The notes under the pieces are model-generated. The model was given only the letters and a program-made list of their open reading frames with translations, did not search any database and was not told the origin of the DNA. Positions 24,010 to 37,500 of a stretch of 64,000 nt of DNA are shown piece after piece. This stretch comes from Xiphophorus maculatus (taxonomy: Eukaryota; Chordata; Actinopteri; Cyprinodontiformes; Poeciliidae): contig NC_036447.1 in the NCBI RefSeq assembly GCF_002775205.1, forward strand, positions 9,164,501 to 9,228,500, given 5' to 3'. The position numbers were made by a program, and so were the translations under genes. Positions within the stretch are counted from its first letter, which is position 1. The number at the start of each line of letters is the position of its first letter.

Positions 24010-24048
24010 CTTTCAGTCATGCTTTCAGTCAGGAAGCATGACTGAAAG
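24010..24048. repeat. Perfect 15-bp-stem hairpin
   Basis: CTTTCAGTCATGCTT (24010-24024) is followed after 9 bases by its exact reverse complement (24034-24048). It lies about 160 bases beyond the prpsap1 polyadenylation signal on the downstream side. Confidence 0.85.
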
Positions 24049-24209
24049 TCTCACGTTCAGGTGTGAAGGTGGCAAACTGAAGTAGTTCTTGTTCCTGAAA
24101 TATACCCACACTTCGTTTGTGCCATCATGTCTATAATTACAGCCGATAAGGTCAGACTTGATACTTCAGGCTAGAGAAAAACAGACAACACGTTTGAAAG
24201 AGTAACAGC

Positions 24210-24215
24210 TTTATT
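24210..24215 (-). terminator. prpsap1: Polyadenylation signal of prpsap1
   Basis: TTTATT on the plus strand gives AATAAA on the gene strand, about 210 bases after the stop codon. This makes a short 3' UTR. Confidence 0.6.
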
Positions 24216-24422
24216 TGCTACAAGTTGCAGTGTACAGGAACAAACATTAGTGAGCACCCTGTAGTAACATTATGCATGTATTTTATTGTTCTTGCCTCGC
24301 GTGTGACATCTGGTAAATAAAACTGACAGATTTATCAGCAACCTAGACAGGAAGAACAGACTGATACAGAGATCTGCTCTGACTTTGTGCGAGTGGAAAT
24401 GTAAATGTCTCTTTGTGTCGCC

Positions 24423-27400
24423 TCAGTCGTCCACAGTGATGTTGCGGAACAGGTAGGACATGGACTCTCCGTTGTGGATGCGGCGGATGGCCTCAGCCAG
24501 GATCAGACTCACATCCACAGTTTTGATCTTCGGACACTGCAGCTTCTGCACCTCATGAGGAACGGTGTTGGTCACAACCACCTGCATGTGTGGAGCAAAA
24601 CTATGGAGGCTCAAAGGTGCCACAATTCAATCAGTCAATAAATAATTTGCTAAACTTTTATGTACATTGTGATTTTTTTCTGACAATTTAAGTAAATGTG
24701 ATAATAACCCAAAATGATCATCATTACACACTCAAAGCCTACAAATGTTTATTTAAAAATTTAATATTTCAAAACCAATTATTTCTCACCATTTAACTGG
24801 GAATAGATATTAACTTGTAAAATGCATATTTGAAATTAGAAATCAACAGTTTGAAACATATTTACATATAAAATGACTAGAAGTGATTGGGTTTCGGTTG
24901 AGTTAATCAGTAAAATGTTTGGGTTGATAGTCACTCATTTATGTTGTTTTAGATTTATTAGTTTACTCTAAAAATGATGCTATATTTGAATATTATGATG
25001 CATATATATTATTTAAAAAATTAAATGTGGTGTGCCTCTTGACCTTCTGTAATATATTTATTTATTCACTAATAAAGCATTTCCATACCTGTGTTGTGTT
25101 TGTGTCATTAATGTACTTCTGCTATAAGTACAAATTACGACATTTGTCGTGTTTCCTGTTTTAATTCTTCAACAATAATGAGCTCGTAAATAAATATAAC
25201 AATGTGGACGTCATGTTTAACTAAAAAAAAATAAACACAGAATAATGTGAGACTGTCATTCAATACAACAACGTAAGCATTTGTTTAGGTGGTCTGTGTA
25301 TATAAGACAGTTATTTATTTACGTGTATATATATATATACAGTATATATTATGAACAGCTGAAGAAAGTCAATGTCAGTAAAACCAATACTACATATTTT
25401 ATCAGTCTGGAGTAATAAATCAAAAACATCACAATCAGTACTTTTCTTTCCAGCATTCCTGTAAAGTAGCTGACAGACCAGCTTTGCATGGTTTGTGTTT
25501 TGTCATGAAAGGTTCTTCATAAAAGTTCAGTAAAATTCAGATCTGGATTGTTTGCTGGTCATGACCACCAAGCTGAACTTTTTGCAAGGGAAAGATGGTC
25601 TTCTAACAATGACTGTGTTGATTTGCCTTTTTCCAGTAGAGTTTCAGCGTAATTTCCATTGTTTCAGCTTACAGCTGTGATATTGAGCCATGTTTTTTAT
25701 CAATGGCTGACAGGTGGAAAATATCCCAAACTTCTACAATCACTCAGTTTTAGCTCCAGACTCAATTCCAGAATAAGACTTCTTCAGGTATGTTTTAGAA
25801 ATACCAATATGAGACTCTGTATAATTTTCTTCAGCTGAGCCATTAAATATGAAATCACTCTGTTATTTTTCTAAAGACATGCTTTACAAAGCCAGAATGT
25901 TTATTTTTTCAATTTAATTATTTTGTGATACATTTGATTACTTTCGATTTTGGTGAAAAATTGAATAAATTAACAACCCGTCAAGTGCGGTAATTCCATA
26001 TTTCTGCTAAGGGTTGTCATGAAATCTCACTTTTCATGGTTTGTTTCAGATGCATTAACTTATTGCACATCATTTCATAGCTGCAAAAGATTTTCTTTCA
26101 CTGTCAGATCTTCACATGAGACATTTACCTCATCTATAGCAGACTCCTCTATTAGTATGGGAGCTTCTGCAGACAGCAGCCCATGTGTAGCCATGATGTA
26201 GATCTTGTACGCTCCTCTCTCCTTCAGGCTTTCTGCTGCTGCAACAAAGTCCTCGACATCATCTATGATGTCATCCTGGAGAAGAGGTCACATGTTAGAG
26301 AGCAAAGACTTGCTTTACATCAGATATTTTTTGTCTGGACAAAAAAGAAATGGACAGCAGAAGGCTCCAACAAACTGCAATATTCTGATATTTCAACTCT
26401 ATGAGAAATTTCCTACAGTAAAACCAGCAGCACAGGAGAAATAAAGAACAGCGCAGATTAATGCAAAGTTCATAAAATCCCAGATTAGTAAAATTTTTCA
26501 TAATGCATGTAAAAATGCTTTTTATTGTCTTTGCAGCCAGGAAAGCTTACCACAATGATGGCGATTCTCCCTCCTACGTCTCCGACGACGGTGATAGGAG
26601 GCTTCTCCTTCGGCATCATCACTGAGAAACAGATAAATTACTGGTCTGAGTTAGAACACGCTCAGTTTGTGCTTCTACACTGATCAACTTACATGAATGT
26701 CATTCAGTAATTCTCAAATTTTACTTAAGTAAGTCTATTTGACATAGTTTTTCATCTGTCTTACACGGCAACTCCAGGCCTGTGTGTCCTGCTGTGGTGC
26801 GGGACAGCGGGGGGGAATGTCGGCCGTCTGCCATGTCCGACTCGGAATGCTGCGCCTCCCCATGCATCACTGCCAGGCCGAGTCGCAGCCTCTCAGCATA
26901 AGCTTGGGCCCTGGAACAGATAAACAGGCAGACATGGAGGAGTCAAAAGGAAACAACAATGGCTACAGAAACTTTCAATCAGACGAGCCAAAGACTGAAG
27001 AAAGGAGTTGGCAAAGGAAAAGACGCCTGCAAAGAAGAGTTAAAGCAAAAGAAAGGTCAAAGCCTCATGCCGAGGAGACTCATTTGAATGTAGGACAGAA
27101 ATGACATCTGCAATTCCTTCTTCACAGTCAAAACTCAAATACAAAGATGATTTTACCATTCAGAAGGTTTCCATGTGAATAAAGCAAAAACAAACAACTT
27201 TATTTTTCTGGGTTTATCAGGCAAATTAGCATAAAAACTCATTGTAGCATACCTCATACATAAACATGACCTGTTTGATGAGGGAATGACATTGTAACAT
27301 GATATAAAGGTAGAAAAAAGTCATTTTGCATTATGACCCTTGACCCCTTCTGTCAGTAAAGTTGCCACTGCTGTCCAAGCTTTCACATATTCAAGGGCTA

Positions 27401-30400
27401 TTTGTTTAGCACCTGCAGAGGGTCGTAGTGCACAAACCTGACTTTTGTCAGCACAGCAATAGAAAAGCAATTTTGCACTACAGGAGAGGCTACTCTCATA
27501 ATTCATGAATCTTAAGTTTTCCCTTCTTTCAACAAACTCAGGTTTCATTCTTTAACTAAAAATAGAAAAAAAACAGTTCATATTCCAGGTTATAACTACA
27601 TCAGCGAACCACCAACAAATTAGCCTTTATTCCAGATTTTCTTTTAGAAGTATTGACGGGGGTATTTATTAAAACTCTCAGAACTCAATTCCTTTAACAG
27701 ACCACCTAAATAGGTATTGTAGTAATATAAATGCGAGCATCACTATGTTTTATCAGGCAATCCATTTGAATTATTATTATTAAGCTCTGAGTTTCTTGTT
27801 ACCGTTTAGCAGCAGACGGAGACTTTGCAACAATGACAGCATTCCTGTAGTCTGCGATCTGTTAAGAGAGAGACAGAAACTATGACTGTATTGTAAGAAA
27901 CAAAAAGGTGAAATACTATAGTCTTTAATGCAAGACTGAGGTTCTCAGAGAAAAATGAACAGTTTAATATTTGTGCCTTCAGCATGATGTACCTCTTCTT
28001 GGATATACTGAATGAGAAAAGGGGAAGCTCGGAGGTTGTCAATAGGGAAGTTAAAGAATCCCTGGATCTCCTTCTGGTGAAGATCCATAGTGATGATATG
28101 AGTAAGCCCTGCAACAGATTATAAGACTTCAATTCAGAACAAAATGACAATAGCAAAGAAATCTACAGAGGTCCGTTAGCCGCACTGCAATATTCAAAGC
28201 GCATAAAAGAAGTAGATGCTTATAGTCTGGAAAGTACGGTAATTTTTTAAACAAATGAATGTGGCACATTCCAGAATCTGTAAATTATTCCCACGCTCCA
28301 TAATTCTCTTCTTGACATCTTGGCTGATTACTTTTGCCTTTCCCATTGTGTCAAACAAGAAAGCAATGTGTTCCACATGTGGCCAATTAAAAAATACAAA
28401 AAATAACCCATCAGAGGTATCCAAGGCAACGACATCGTCATCCCTCATTGTTTAAAGAGACAGTAATTATCCTGTATGTAGAGTTCTGACTCTGAAGACA
28501 TTAAATAAACATCTGACTTTCTCTCAGTGTGACATTTAGCAAATAGAAATAATTTGGGTAATATAACCATGAAACTAATTTTCTATAGCCAAATAGCCTT
28601 TATCAAGAATAATGTCCAGACTTTAAGACTGCACAGACATCATGTTTCCACCTGCTTCTAAATGTTACAAAGAGTAGGTTAAACTATGAAATGTGACTCA
28701 GTCGTAGTTTGTGGCTCCAACTGCTTCAACTCAGTGGTTTGCTTTGTGAAAACTGAGCTATTTTGAGCTATGCAAAAGCATTGCACATTGTCATATGTCG
28801 ACAGCAGTGATAAACTTTAGGAGTTTTTCACTTCTGATACTGGACTGATACCTTTGACATCAAAGGACGTCACAAAAATTTATTGAAACTTGATTTAAAA
28901 TTAGCTTTTTGGTTCTGAACACAAACATTAGTAAAGTAATTAGTGGGAATCACTTAGCTTAGTTCACAGCTGTGCAAACCTTACCACAGCATACGAACAG
29001 TGACTGGCTTCCCAGTTGTAACGTGCAGCTCTGTCTCACCGGCTTTAGCCAACATGGAAGCGAGCAGCTTGCAGACGATGGATCCTCTCTTCCTCATCTT
29101 GCACTGCTTGCTGTAGGGAAAGTAGGGAATGACCCCAATGATGTTCTTGGCGCACGATGTCTTCAGAGCGTAAGCCATAACCAGCAGCTCCATGACGGCT
29201 GTGTTGACGTCCCTGAAAAATCAAAGCAGGGGTTAAATCACGGGTTGAGAGCCACAAATAAATGCTGAGCAACGTGTTATCTGCTTTCTAGCTAGTTAAA
29301 TTAGAAAAAGAAAACAAATATGATTTCATCATAATCATGATTATTGCTGAAACTTGCAATTACCAAAAGGATTTACCTACATATATTTTTACAATAATAT
29401 GCTATTTTTACAATAACAATATCAACAGCACAGGTTAGCTATTAAGCATACTTTAGGTGTGAACATTAAAGATGGTCACAATTCATCCCACTTGCCAGAT
29501 TTATCATTAATATGCAAAGCATGCATGTCGTCCACTTGGACTATATTACCGTACCAAATAATGCAGGCGCGTAGCCCTTTGAGATGGTAAGTTATGAAGT
29601 TTGCTTTTTGATGTATTTGCCAGCTCCAGTTCAGATCAGATCATTGTTATATCCTGGTACATGTCACAAGAATTCAACAAGTTTGTACTTTTTTGTGTCC
29701 TTAATTTTTTTTTGTATTCTTTTCCTGAATGTTCTTCCATAATTTATTCAGTTTCTTTTGTTGCTCATTAAATAAGCTTAATAATTCAGTTTTAATATAA
29801 TAGTGTGTAGCTGCACGATTAAAAGTTTAAAATTACCTTGGAATGGTCTGAATAATAAAAACGTCTTGTCCTCGGACAGATTCCTTTACCTCTACTCGAG
29901 TCTCTGAAGAAAAGAAAAAAAATCACTGTGGGTCGGGATACGATAAAGTCCTTTTAAACTGGGTCAGTTATCTGGACACAGCTAAGCCTTACCTGTGTTT
30001 GACTCCTGGTAAACTACCGACCTGCCCAGCTGCACACCTAGGCGCCTGTCAAAAAATATAAAATCTGACTTAAAATAAACACAAATTAAACATTTTGATT
30101 ATTAAACTGTTTTCTAAGAGAAATAAGTGGTTTTCAGAGACATCAACAGAATGGTAACATTCCTAAAAATAAATGCAACAGGGTTATTATCACTACCAAG
30201 TGGTGCATTACCAATCGGTAGACTGGATTGAGTAAAGGTAAGATAAAATCTTTTTTCTTTTTGCAGAGAGCTGATTAATATTAAATAAATGACGTAGTAA
30301 AATGATTTGCATGGAAAGACGATGTGACAAATCACAATAATGATGAGGATGTAAATAAAATGCATTCAAATATGTCGATGCCGTGTGGAACTATACAATT

Positions 30401-32618
30401 CATAGCATAGTGTAATCAGAGACAATTATCTGAATGCTTCATGCTGATTACTGGAGCGTTTTTGGTCTCATTTTCTTTCGTGCATCAACCAATCAGTCCA
30501 TAGAAGACAGCGTCACAGCAAGCAACAGGGTCAACCACACTTCCTCACTAAGAGTCTCTCTTGTCTCCTTGCTCTCTGCAGCTGACTGAATCACTCCTAA
30601 GCTAGAATTCCTAGGCAGGGACTCTGTGAATATGGGGTCAGATCGTTTTACAGTTCTTACCTTAAACAAGTGGTGCGTGTAATGTCTTTACCACGGAAAC
30701 ATACCATGGGTATGTGATCAACTCATTATCGCATTGCAGCCTTGCAACAGTGATCAAATCAAATAGTGAAGAACCTAAAGTGCCTAAAGTTACCAAACCT
30801 ACTTATGAATCTGGAAAACAGTCTACAAATGCTGCACAATCAAACTGCCCCCACTGTGCCAGAGTCTGGACATCCAAGCACGTTCACTGTGAAAACAGAC
30901 AGCAAGAAATCTTGAAAACCTGAAATGTCCTGAAACAGGATGTGCAGCTGGCACTTGCTAATTTTGATGAATAAAGGCCACTAGAGTCACAAAAACCTCT
31001 TGAAAAGAAAAGCTTGTTTTACAGCTACTGTTCTTAAATACATGGCAAGATGCAGCATCTGCTTAATCACTGTCACCGATATTCTTTGACATAATTTGTT
31101 GTCTAGACAACAAGGATCAAATCCAACTTTTATTACTGCTCAGTATTGTAAACAATTGCTCAAAAGTTTTAAAAATTTAATTTAAAAAAATTTGAATTCT
31201 TACTACTACTGTCAGTTGTATTTCAGATTTAATATTACTGAAATCATTAACATGATTTTTATGACATTCAAACAACACGTTACAGTTCCTTTTAATTTTG
31301 AAATACCACAAGAAACTCACCATCCCTGTAAACAAAATGAGTTAAAACAGCTCCAGAAATATTTTTATTACAATAATTTACATTTGATTAAATCATCAGA
31401 GTTGAGACATTTTATTAAAGTAACATCTCACAACAGGTTAACACAATGACTTAGATGTCTGAAGAACAAATGCTGATCCATAAACAAAGTAAAGGATTAA
31501 TTAAAGCAGATTCAAAGATCCAGATCAGGTAGAAATAGCAGTATACCAATCGGTAGTCAAAATAAGCCATAGATTGGCTCTGACTGGTGATCAGCTGGTT
31601 AAACACTGAGAAATCAGAAATCTTTTTCATTGTTCATTTGTGAAATGTGTCAAAACCAAAACCTCCCACTTTCTTTTGGCATATTTGGTATGTAAACCCA
31701 AGGAAGAACAGCATGTTCTGTGCATTTCAGATACACAAGTCCTGAGGTAAAAAAGAAAGGAACAGTACAGTCAAATGAAAGGAGGGGGGATGGATGTTTT
31801 GTGGTTCAGCAACAGTGGTTGCAACAGTGGTTGCTGAACCACAGTTGTTTTTACATCTTGGAAATGTTTATTCGTACATTTTGAGTTGTTGGTTTATTAT
31901 TCTCACTTTAGTACAGAACCTGGAATTAGAACATTTTAATTTCCCTGGATAATGATTTTGCACAACAATTTCCCAACAGATATTATCATAAGAATGCCAA
32001 AAGTTTATTTTTATTTTATTAAACATTCATATCAGAGGTGTTTTTAATATTTCTGAACTGAGACTTTCGTATTATAAACATTACAACATTAATCCTCCTC
32101 AAAAATAAAACTTGCCTAATACCTGTGTACGTAGTATTTCGTGGAACTCTAGTCGGGAAACAAATGTATTTCTCCATGTTCATTCAGACCTGAACAATTT
32201 CTTATTTTCATACTTTTTCACACTAGTTAGAAACCCTGAATGTCTTGTTTGTAAGGGCAAAACCTTTGACAGTAATAGAAGAGCAAACATGCAGTAACTA
32301 GAGCGTACGCTGTGTCCTCTAATTCAGGAATTTTACCTGGAAATCCACCATACTTCTTTCCCAATGTTAGTAATAACACACAGTTATGCTGTTGCCATGC
32401 TATGTACATAATGTTCCTTTGTTTCTTGATCAAATTATACTCTCCTGCAATAGGGTACCTATAGAAATGGGCAAATAACTGAAAATACTGCACTCGGTAT
32501 TGTTCTTAACCACATTCATAAAGAATTAGACTTACTCTGTTATCCTCTTGGCCAGCTCGGTGCAGGCAGTGGAAGAGTTGGCAGAAAAAACCCGATAGTC
32601 GCTTCTTGAGATATTCAT
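24423..32618 (-). CDS. prpsap1: PRPP synthetase-associated protein 1 (PAP39)
   Basis: Non-catalytic regulatory subunit that associates with PRPP synthetase, the enzyme making PRPP for nucleotide synthesis in the cytosol. Coding exons, in gene order: 32536-32618, 29993-30045, 29837-29903, 29040-29212, 27993-28108, 27803-27858, 26765-26910, 26551-26621, 26129-26275, 24423-24581. All junctions are GT/AG, all phases close, and the product is 356 aa, which is the usual length. Landmarks are RVFSANS (9-15), [20 protein letters not shown] (53-72), [16 protein letters not shown] (97-112), [11 protein letters not shown] (134-144) and [11 protein letters not shown] from 255. The DDIIDD loop replaces the PRPP-binding DDMADT-type loop of the true synthetases, consistent with loss of catalysis. 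The ending [11 protein letters not shown] fits PRPSAP1 rather than PRPSAP2, which ends in GLDD. An in-frame ATG at 32699 would add 27 residues. The linker coded in exon 7 is the most divergent part. Confidence 0.95.
25325..25350. repeat. TA repeat with ACAG core in prpsap1 intron
   Basis: TA run interrupted by ACAG, as at 7160 and 21835, inside the last intron of prpsap1. The rest of this 1.5-kb intron (24582-26128) shows no gene. Confidence 0.7.
28255..28400 (-). mobile_element. Tc1-like transposase N-terminal remnant in prpsap1 intron
   Basis: On the minus strand an ATG opens [20 protein letters not shown], which matches the start of fish Tc1-like transposases (the family pattern is MGKxKxISxDxRxKIV). 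The frame does not continue into the rest of the transposase. It is a short relic in the intron between coding exons 4 and 5. Confidence 0.55.
30046..32535. other. First coding intron of prpsap1
   Basis: A 2.5-kb intron with no coding signal. It contains the nested palindrome at 31800-31842 and otherwise ordinary AT-rich sequence. Confidence 0.6.
31800..31842. repeat. Nested palindrome
   Basis: TGTGGTTCAGCAAC and its reverse complement GTTGCTGAACCACA enclose AGTG, GTTGCAAC (itself palindromic) and AGTG again. The whole 43-bp unit is an imperfect palindrome. The two AGTG spacers are direct rather than inverted, which spoils full symmetry. Confidence 0.85.
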
Positions 32619-33129
32619 TTTAGTGTAACCATACGACAGCTTGGAGGTCTGAGAGTAAGGAACCAGGGACCTGTGACCCCCAAAACGCCTGATGGGCATT
32701 CTGCTTTGCTTTGGCAAATATGAGAAATGTGTTGAGGTTTGACCCCAAAAGCAACCCGAAAAATACTTTTTTTTTAAAAGTCCCCCGTGGATGTCAGGAA
32801 ACCCACAGTATGTGTCCTCAGCTCTGCGAGTAAACTAAAAAACACAAAGGCCACATGTTTCCCACGTCACGTGGAGTCAGAGGTGAAACGCTTGATGGAG
32901 AAGAAACAAAAAGGCTGAACCAACACTGAATTATGAGCTAACGGTAAACTGAGTTGAGTGTTTTCATGCGGTGAGGCTTTCAGAAGAGACGAGCTGTTTT
33001 AACAGCTGACTGGACTGAATCTGAACGATAACTCAGATAAACACACAACCAGTAAAGTTTGACTGAAACTTAACTCCGCTTTGAGAATTAAAATCTGTTC
33101 ACTACGCAGCATTCTTTCAGCTGCGGTGA

Positions 33130-33195
33130 TAACACCGCCCCCAGGCAGACGTTCATTGGATGACGCAAACAGTGACGTTCAAGAGAGCCAATCAG
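33130..33195 (-). promoter_or_regulatory. prpsap1: Promoter of prpsap1
   Basis: Within 65 bases there are a GC-box-like ACCGCCCCC (33134-33142), ATTGG (33154-33158), two CRE-like TGACG cores (33160 and 33173) and CCAAT (33188-33192). The cluster sits about 530 bases upstream of the start codon, and no TATA box is seen. This fits a housekeeping promoter. Confidence 0.6.
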
Positions 33196-33199
33196 AGAG

Positions 33200-34507
33200 C
33201 TCCCCTTCTTTCTCTTGTTCTTCTTTCTAGTGTTCTTTATGAGTTTAACTGCGCTACTGCCATCTGCTGGAGTGGCAAAACTCCGCTGTTTATTCAGTGT
33301 TCAAGCTTGTGTTTACTGGTGCTGTTCAGAGAGGACACAGCATTTTAGGTCAGCTCGAGAAATTCCTTTATGTGTGTTCCTAAAAGGCAAACACTTAGGG
33401 GTAAATCTTACACAGTTTTTTCATATCTCTGCCTTTCTTTGTATCTCTTCAGTAAATATATTTTCTTGTCACTTTACAATAAAATTATTTACAAAAAGAT
33501 TGCTGCAAGTCAATGACTTGATGCAATCTATTAGGTTTCTTTAGATAGAAACGTTTTTAAACTAATTTGAATAAAGAACTGAACTTGACTGGCCTATTTG
33601 ATAACTAGGATCGATTAAAATTACGTTTTTGTAACCTTGAGATGACGTGTTATGAATTAAACTGAATTGAATTAAGATAATAGATGAATGTCTAAATGGA
33701 TGTAAGGCAATGAAGAAAGAAAGAAAAATACATGGGGTTTGCAGTAATAATGTAGATGTTTGCAAGGTGCAGTATGGGTGTAAAGAGTAACCAGCAGGAA
33801 ACTAAGCTCACAACCCTGGGGGACAGCAAAGGAGATTTTACTGCAAATCTAAACTCTCTGACGTCCAGCAGAGAATTTTCCTGTGTTGTTCTAGTAAATG
33901 GTGATGATACAAAAGGGGAAAAGATTCTCTTCAAGTTGGTGGTAACACTTTTCTTTATCAGCATAACATTTGAAATAAACATTAGCAGCATGTTATCCAA
34001 AGCAGTGTAACTATGGCTGCCACTAACAGTAAAAAATAGGACATCTTATATACTTTCACCTTAACTCAGCAGCTACATGTCTGTCTACAAACCCATCTTT
34101 AATGTTTTAATAAATAAAACTGTGTACTGAAATTCTGTACAGTTTTCTATCTGTACTCCTTAGCACAGTGTGTTCAGGTTTACATCATATTTAAATTCTC
34201 TCACAGTTTGTCAGAAAAAGGCTGCGGCTCGGATGCATCTATCCATGCAAAGGGCTCCAGAAACTAATGATTTTATCAGTTGAGGAACTTCCTACAGTAA
34301 TGTAGTTACTCTAAATAACTACTTCTGTTCAGAGAGGTCAAGGCAACAGAACAATCCTGCCCTAATTTTTAATCTCGACTCACTGTTCCTCTCTTCGATC
34401 TTCTCACTTCTAGTTTTACCGTCATTCTTCCTCTTCACTGCAATTTGCGCCGCCTTCCATGTTCCCACCCTCCATCTACGAACACTGCAGGTGGTGGCTT
34501 CTCACTT
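33200..34507. other. Gap between prpsap1 and the Myb/SANT gene
   Basis: It holds the upstream flank of prpsap1 and the presumed 3' UTR of the next gene on the same strand. A CTCF-like motif lies at 33257-33272. No other gene is seen. Confidence 0.5.
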
Positions 34508-37500
34508 TTAGCCTTTCAGCACTTTATCTTTCAGCAGGTCCAAAATGACCTGCCTCTCCTGGCTCTCCAGTTCAAACCTCCGCTCCCTCTCTTTCCTCTC
34601 CGCTTCCAGACGTTCTCTCTCCAGAGCAATCTTACCTGAAATGAAGAATGATAAACAATTGTTTAGTGACAAAGTACATCTATTTTAATTCCAGTAACAA
34701 TGCATGAGGTGACAAGTGAACAAGCCACAACTTGGCACATTGTATAAAATGTTGTATTTTAACACTGAGGTGAAATTGTCACATTTGTTTTTTGAGAAAT
34801 GTATAAAGTTTGATTTGATGGTTTCAGCCTTAACTTAAATGTGTTTTTTAATTTTTTTATTTAAGATTGTTTACAAATTGACTAATGTTTTAAACAAGAA
34901 TTAAATTCTGTTTCAGGTCCACTAAGACCTTGGGTCAGCCCTGTGAGTGATTTCATTCAAACAGCACAGACAGATCTTTGAACCCCAATTTCTGTAAAAG
35001 CAAAGCTGGATTTAAAATCAGCAAAAGAAATCCCACTCCTCTGAATCTCCAGCTCTTCTCGACGTAGAGAAAGCTCCTCCTCTCGGAGCCGCTGCTCCGC
35101 CTCTGAGCGCTTCTCCAGAAAGCTCAGGATCTCTGAGTAGGTCTGGCAGCAACACTGGCAGGGCCGCTTGGCTGTGGGCGCCGCTGAAAGCTCTGCCATG
35201 TGTTCACGCTCTTCTTCTGCTTCTGTAACTGTGACAAAACTTTTAGAATCTGGAGGAAACAGAGCAGGCAGGGATTATTCCAAAATATCTAAGGAACACG
35301 AATAAATATATACATAGGTGCTTCACCTGAAGAGAAAGCTTTGAATTTTTAAAAAGTCAACAAACACTTGATTTTGTGGGCCAAACAGCTAGCTCTACAA
35401 ATGTTTATATCAGATTTTTTTGTACAGAGACATGTTGAATTTTTAACCCTTCTTGATATGTCTCCAACTTTTTTAAATGTACCAAATAAAGCCCTTTATT
35501 TTGACCACTGAAGTAAAATGTGCTGTAAAGCGCAGTGAATCTGTATTACCTAACGGGGGCAGCCGTGTGATGTTAGGTTTGTCTGGTTCTGTAAGAGTTA
35601 GTTCCTCTATTAGATGATTCCTTGGTTCTTCATCCTGAACATGACAGATAAAAAAATGCTTTACAAACAAAACTCTTTTTTTTTTTAAATGTAGGTTTTA
35701 TTTTTAAAACATCAACTATTGTCCTTGTAGAGAAGTATGTCAGAAAAATTACACATCATTAAATTATGGAGTGAATCCACTGCTCTTCCCTACAGGGATA
35801 GGCTAGCGATGGGCATCGAGGAATACTTTGCTGAACACTCAAGTGGTTTCCTTAAGTTCATTCCTGTGAATTAAATTCTAATTAATTCAAGTGAAGGAGA
35901 CAGTGCTCCTCACTGCTTATGAGCTGGCTGCAATGTGGTTCACAAACAACAAGGACAAATTTAGGCATTCAGTTGTTTAGGATATTGCCAGTTGTGACAG
36001 CGATAGCGTGAAACTAAAAAAATAGAACCCACTGCTTTAACTGCCCTAATTAATTTACAAATATATGAAATAATGTACTATTTCTATTTTTGCTCCAAGT
36101 AGATGTTGACTTAAATAGATCAATTTTAATAAATATTAATTTGGATACCTAACATGTGAATTAGCAACATGAAGCAGATTTGCACATAACTCCATCCACT
36201 GAATTGGTGCTCTGTGTGATAAATACACAGACCTGCGTTAGTCGGATACATATGCCAACTCAGCTACATTTAGATCAGAAGCAGTACAAGGTGATAATTT
36301 TAGTCAATCTTAGTTTATTTAAGGATAAATACAAAGAGAAATCCTGAGCAGAGACATAAAGATTATTCCAACTCTACATGGAAAAATGCCAGAAGTTAGG
36401 AGCCTGGGCACCTCGAAACTTGAGACCTTTTTTTTACTGCAAAGCAAAAGTGCAAATTGTTAAAAATGTCTTATTACTGAATATGGTTCCACTGATGCTC
36501 ACCTGGTATTTTGCACCGTCACCACTGACCAGCAGCCCTTTCTCAGCCTCTAGCTCCAAAACCTCGTGGAGCAAATCTTCCTTTTGGGCATACAACTTCT
36601 CTGTTCCAAACCTGTGTCATTCAAGTAGTGTAAGTTTGATAACATGTCAAGACACATGTTTGACATTCCCTTGCCAAACATTACACTTACTATAGATATA
36701 AAAGTAAACCAACCTGCGCAAACTGGGAAAATCTTGTTTCTTGTAGTAGTCCAGCAGCAACATGGTCCTCTCCCGACATCTCCTGGCATCTACCTCAAAG
36801 CTCTCCTCCTGGAGGGCTGCGGTGATGATCTCCCCCACCCGGGCCCACATCCGCCCTGACAAAGTGAATGACAGCAGAAGATAGCTTACATATCAAATAA
36901 AGGCTGCAGTTTGATACATGTTTGTGTTTGCAGTAGAATAGTATATTCAAAGAAATAAAAACCCACCTGGCTCTTTAGAACAGAACGGGTTCTGGGCGAT
37001 AACCTCCCTCAGAAGGATGATGTCATGCCTCGCTGAGAAACGCACCTGACGCTTTCGGGGCGCTGTGAAAGGGTAGGAAATAGAAAACTCTTCAGTTAGA
37101 AGCAGAAATTATTAGAACACGTTGTAGCATAATGGGAAAATGTCTGAAAAACAGGAGTTTGTTTTGTGTCTTTGTGCACACTCTGAAAACATCATTCACA
37201 CAAAACATAATGGCGGCAGATCACATTTTTTTCAGCATGAATAGCAAGGAGAGGATTAACTGGAGAAGCAGCCGAAATGTCCCTGGTACTTCCGGAGGTT
37301 CTCCAGACGTCCACAGTTCAGGTGGGAGAGTTAGAATGACAGCCATTATAGTCATCCTTTTAAAAACATACAAAGCCTGTCTGCAGTTCACCAGAATTCA
37401 TGTAAAGAACAAAGCTAATTTGTAGAAAGTCCTTTGGGGAGAGCATGCAAACACAAACTGCTATAATTGTTTGGGGAAGCTAACACCACACAATGAACAC

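Noticed and set aside
24405-24641. Plus-strand frame across the last prpsap1 exon
   Set aside because: Antisense shadow of the exon that encodes the conserved PRPSAP1 C-terminus.
26784-27104. Plus-strand 106-codon frame
   Set aside because: Its start is antisense to prpsap1 coding exon 7 (26765-26910) and the rest is intron without a motif.
28972-29268. Plus-strand 98-codon frame
   Set aside because: Antisense shadow of prpsap1 coding exon 4.
24423-32618. PRPSAP2 or PRPS1/2 as the identity
   Set aside because: The ending NITVDD is that of PRPSAP1 (PRPSAP2 ends GLDD). The DDIIDD loop and inserted linker exclude a catalytic PRPS.
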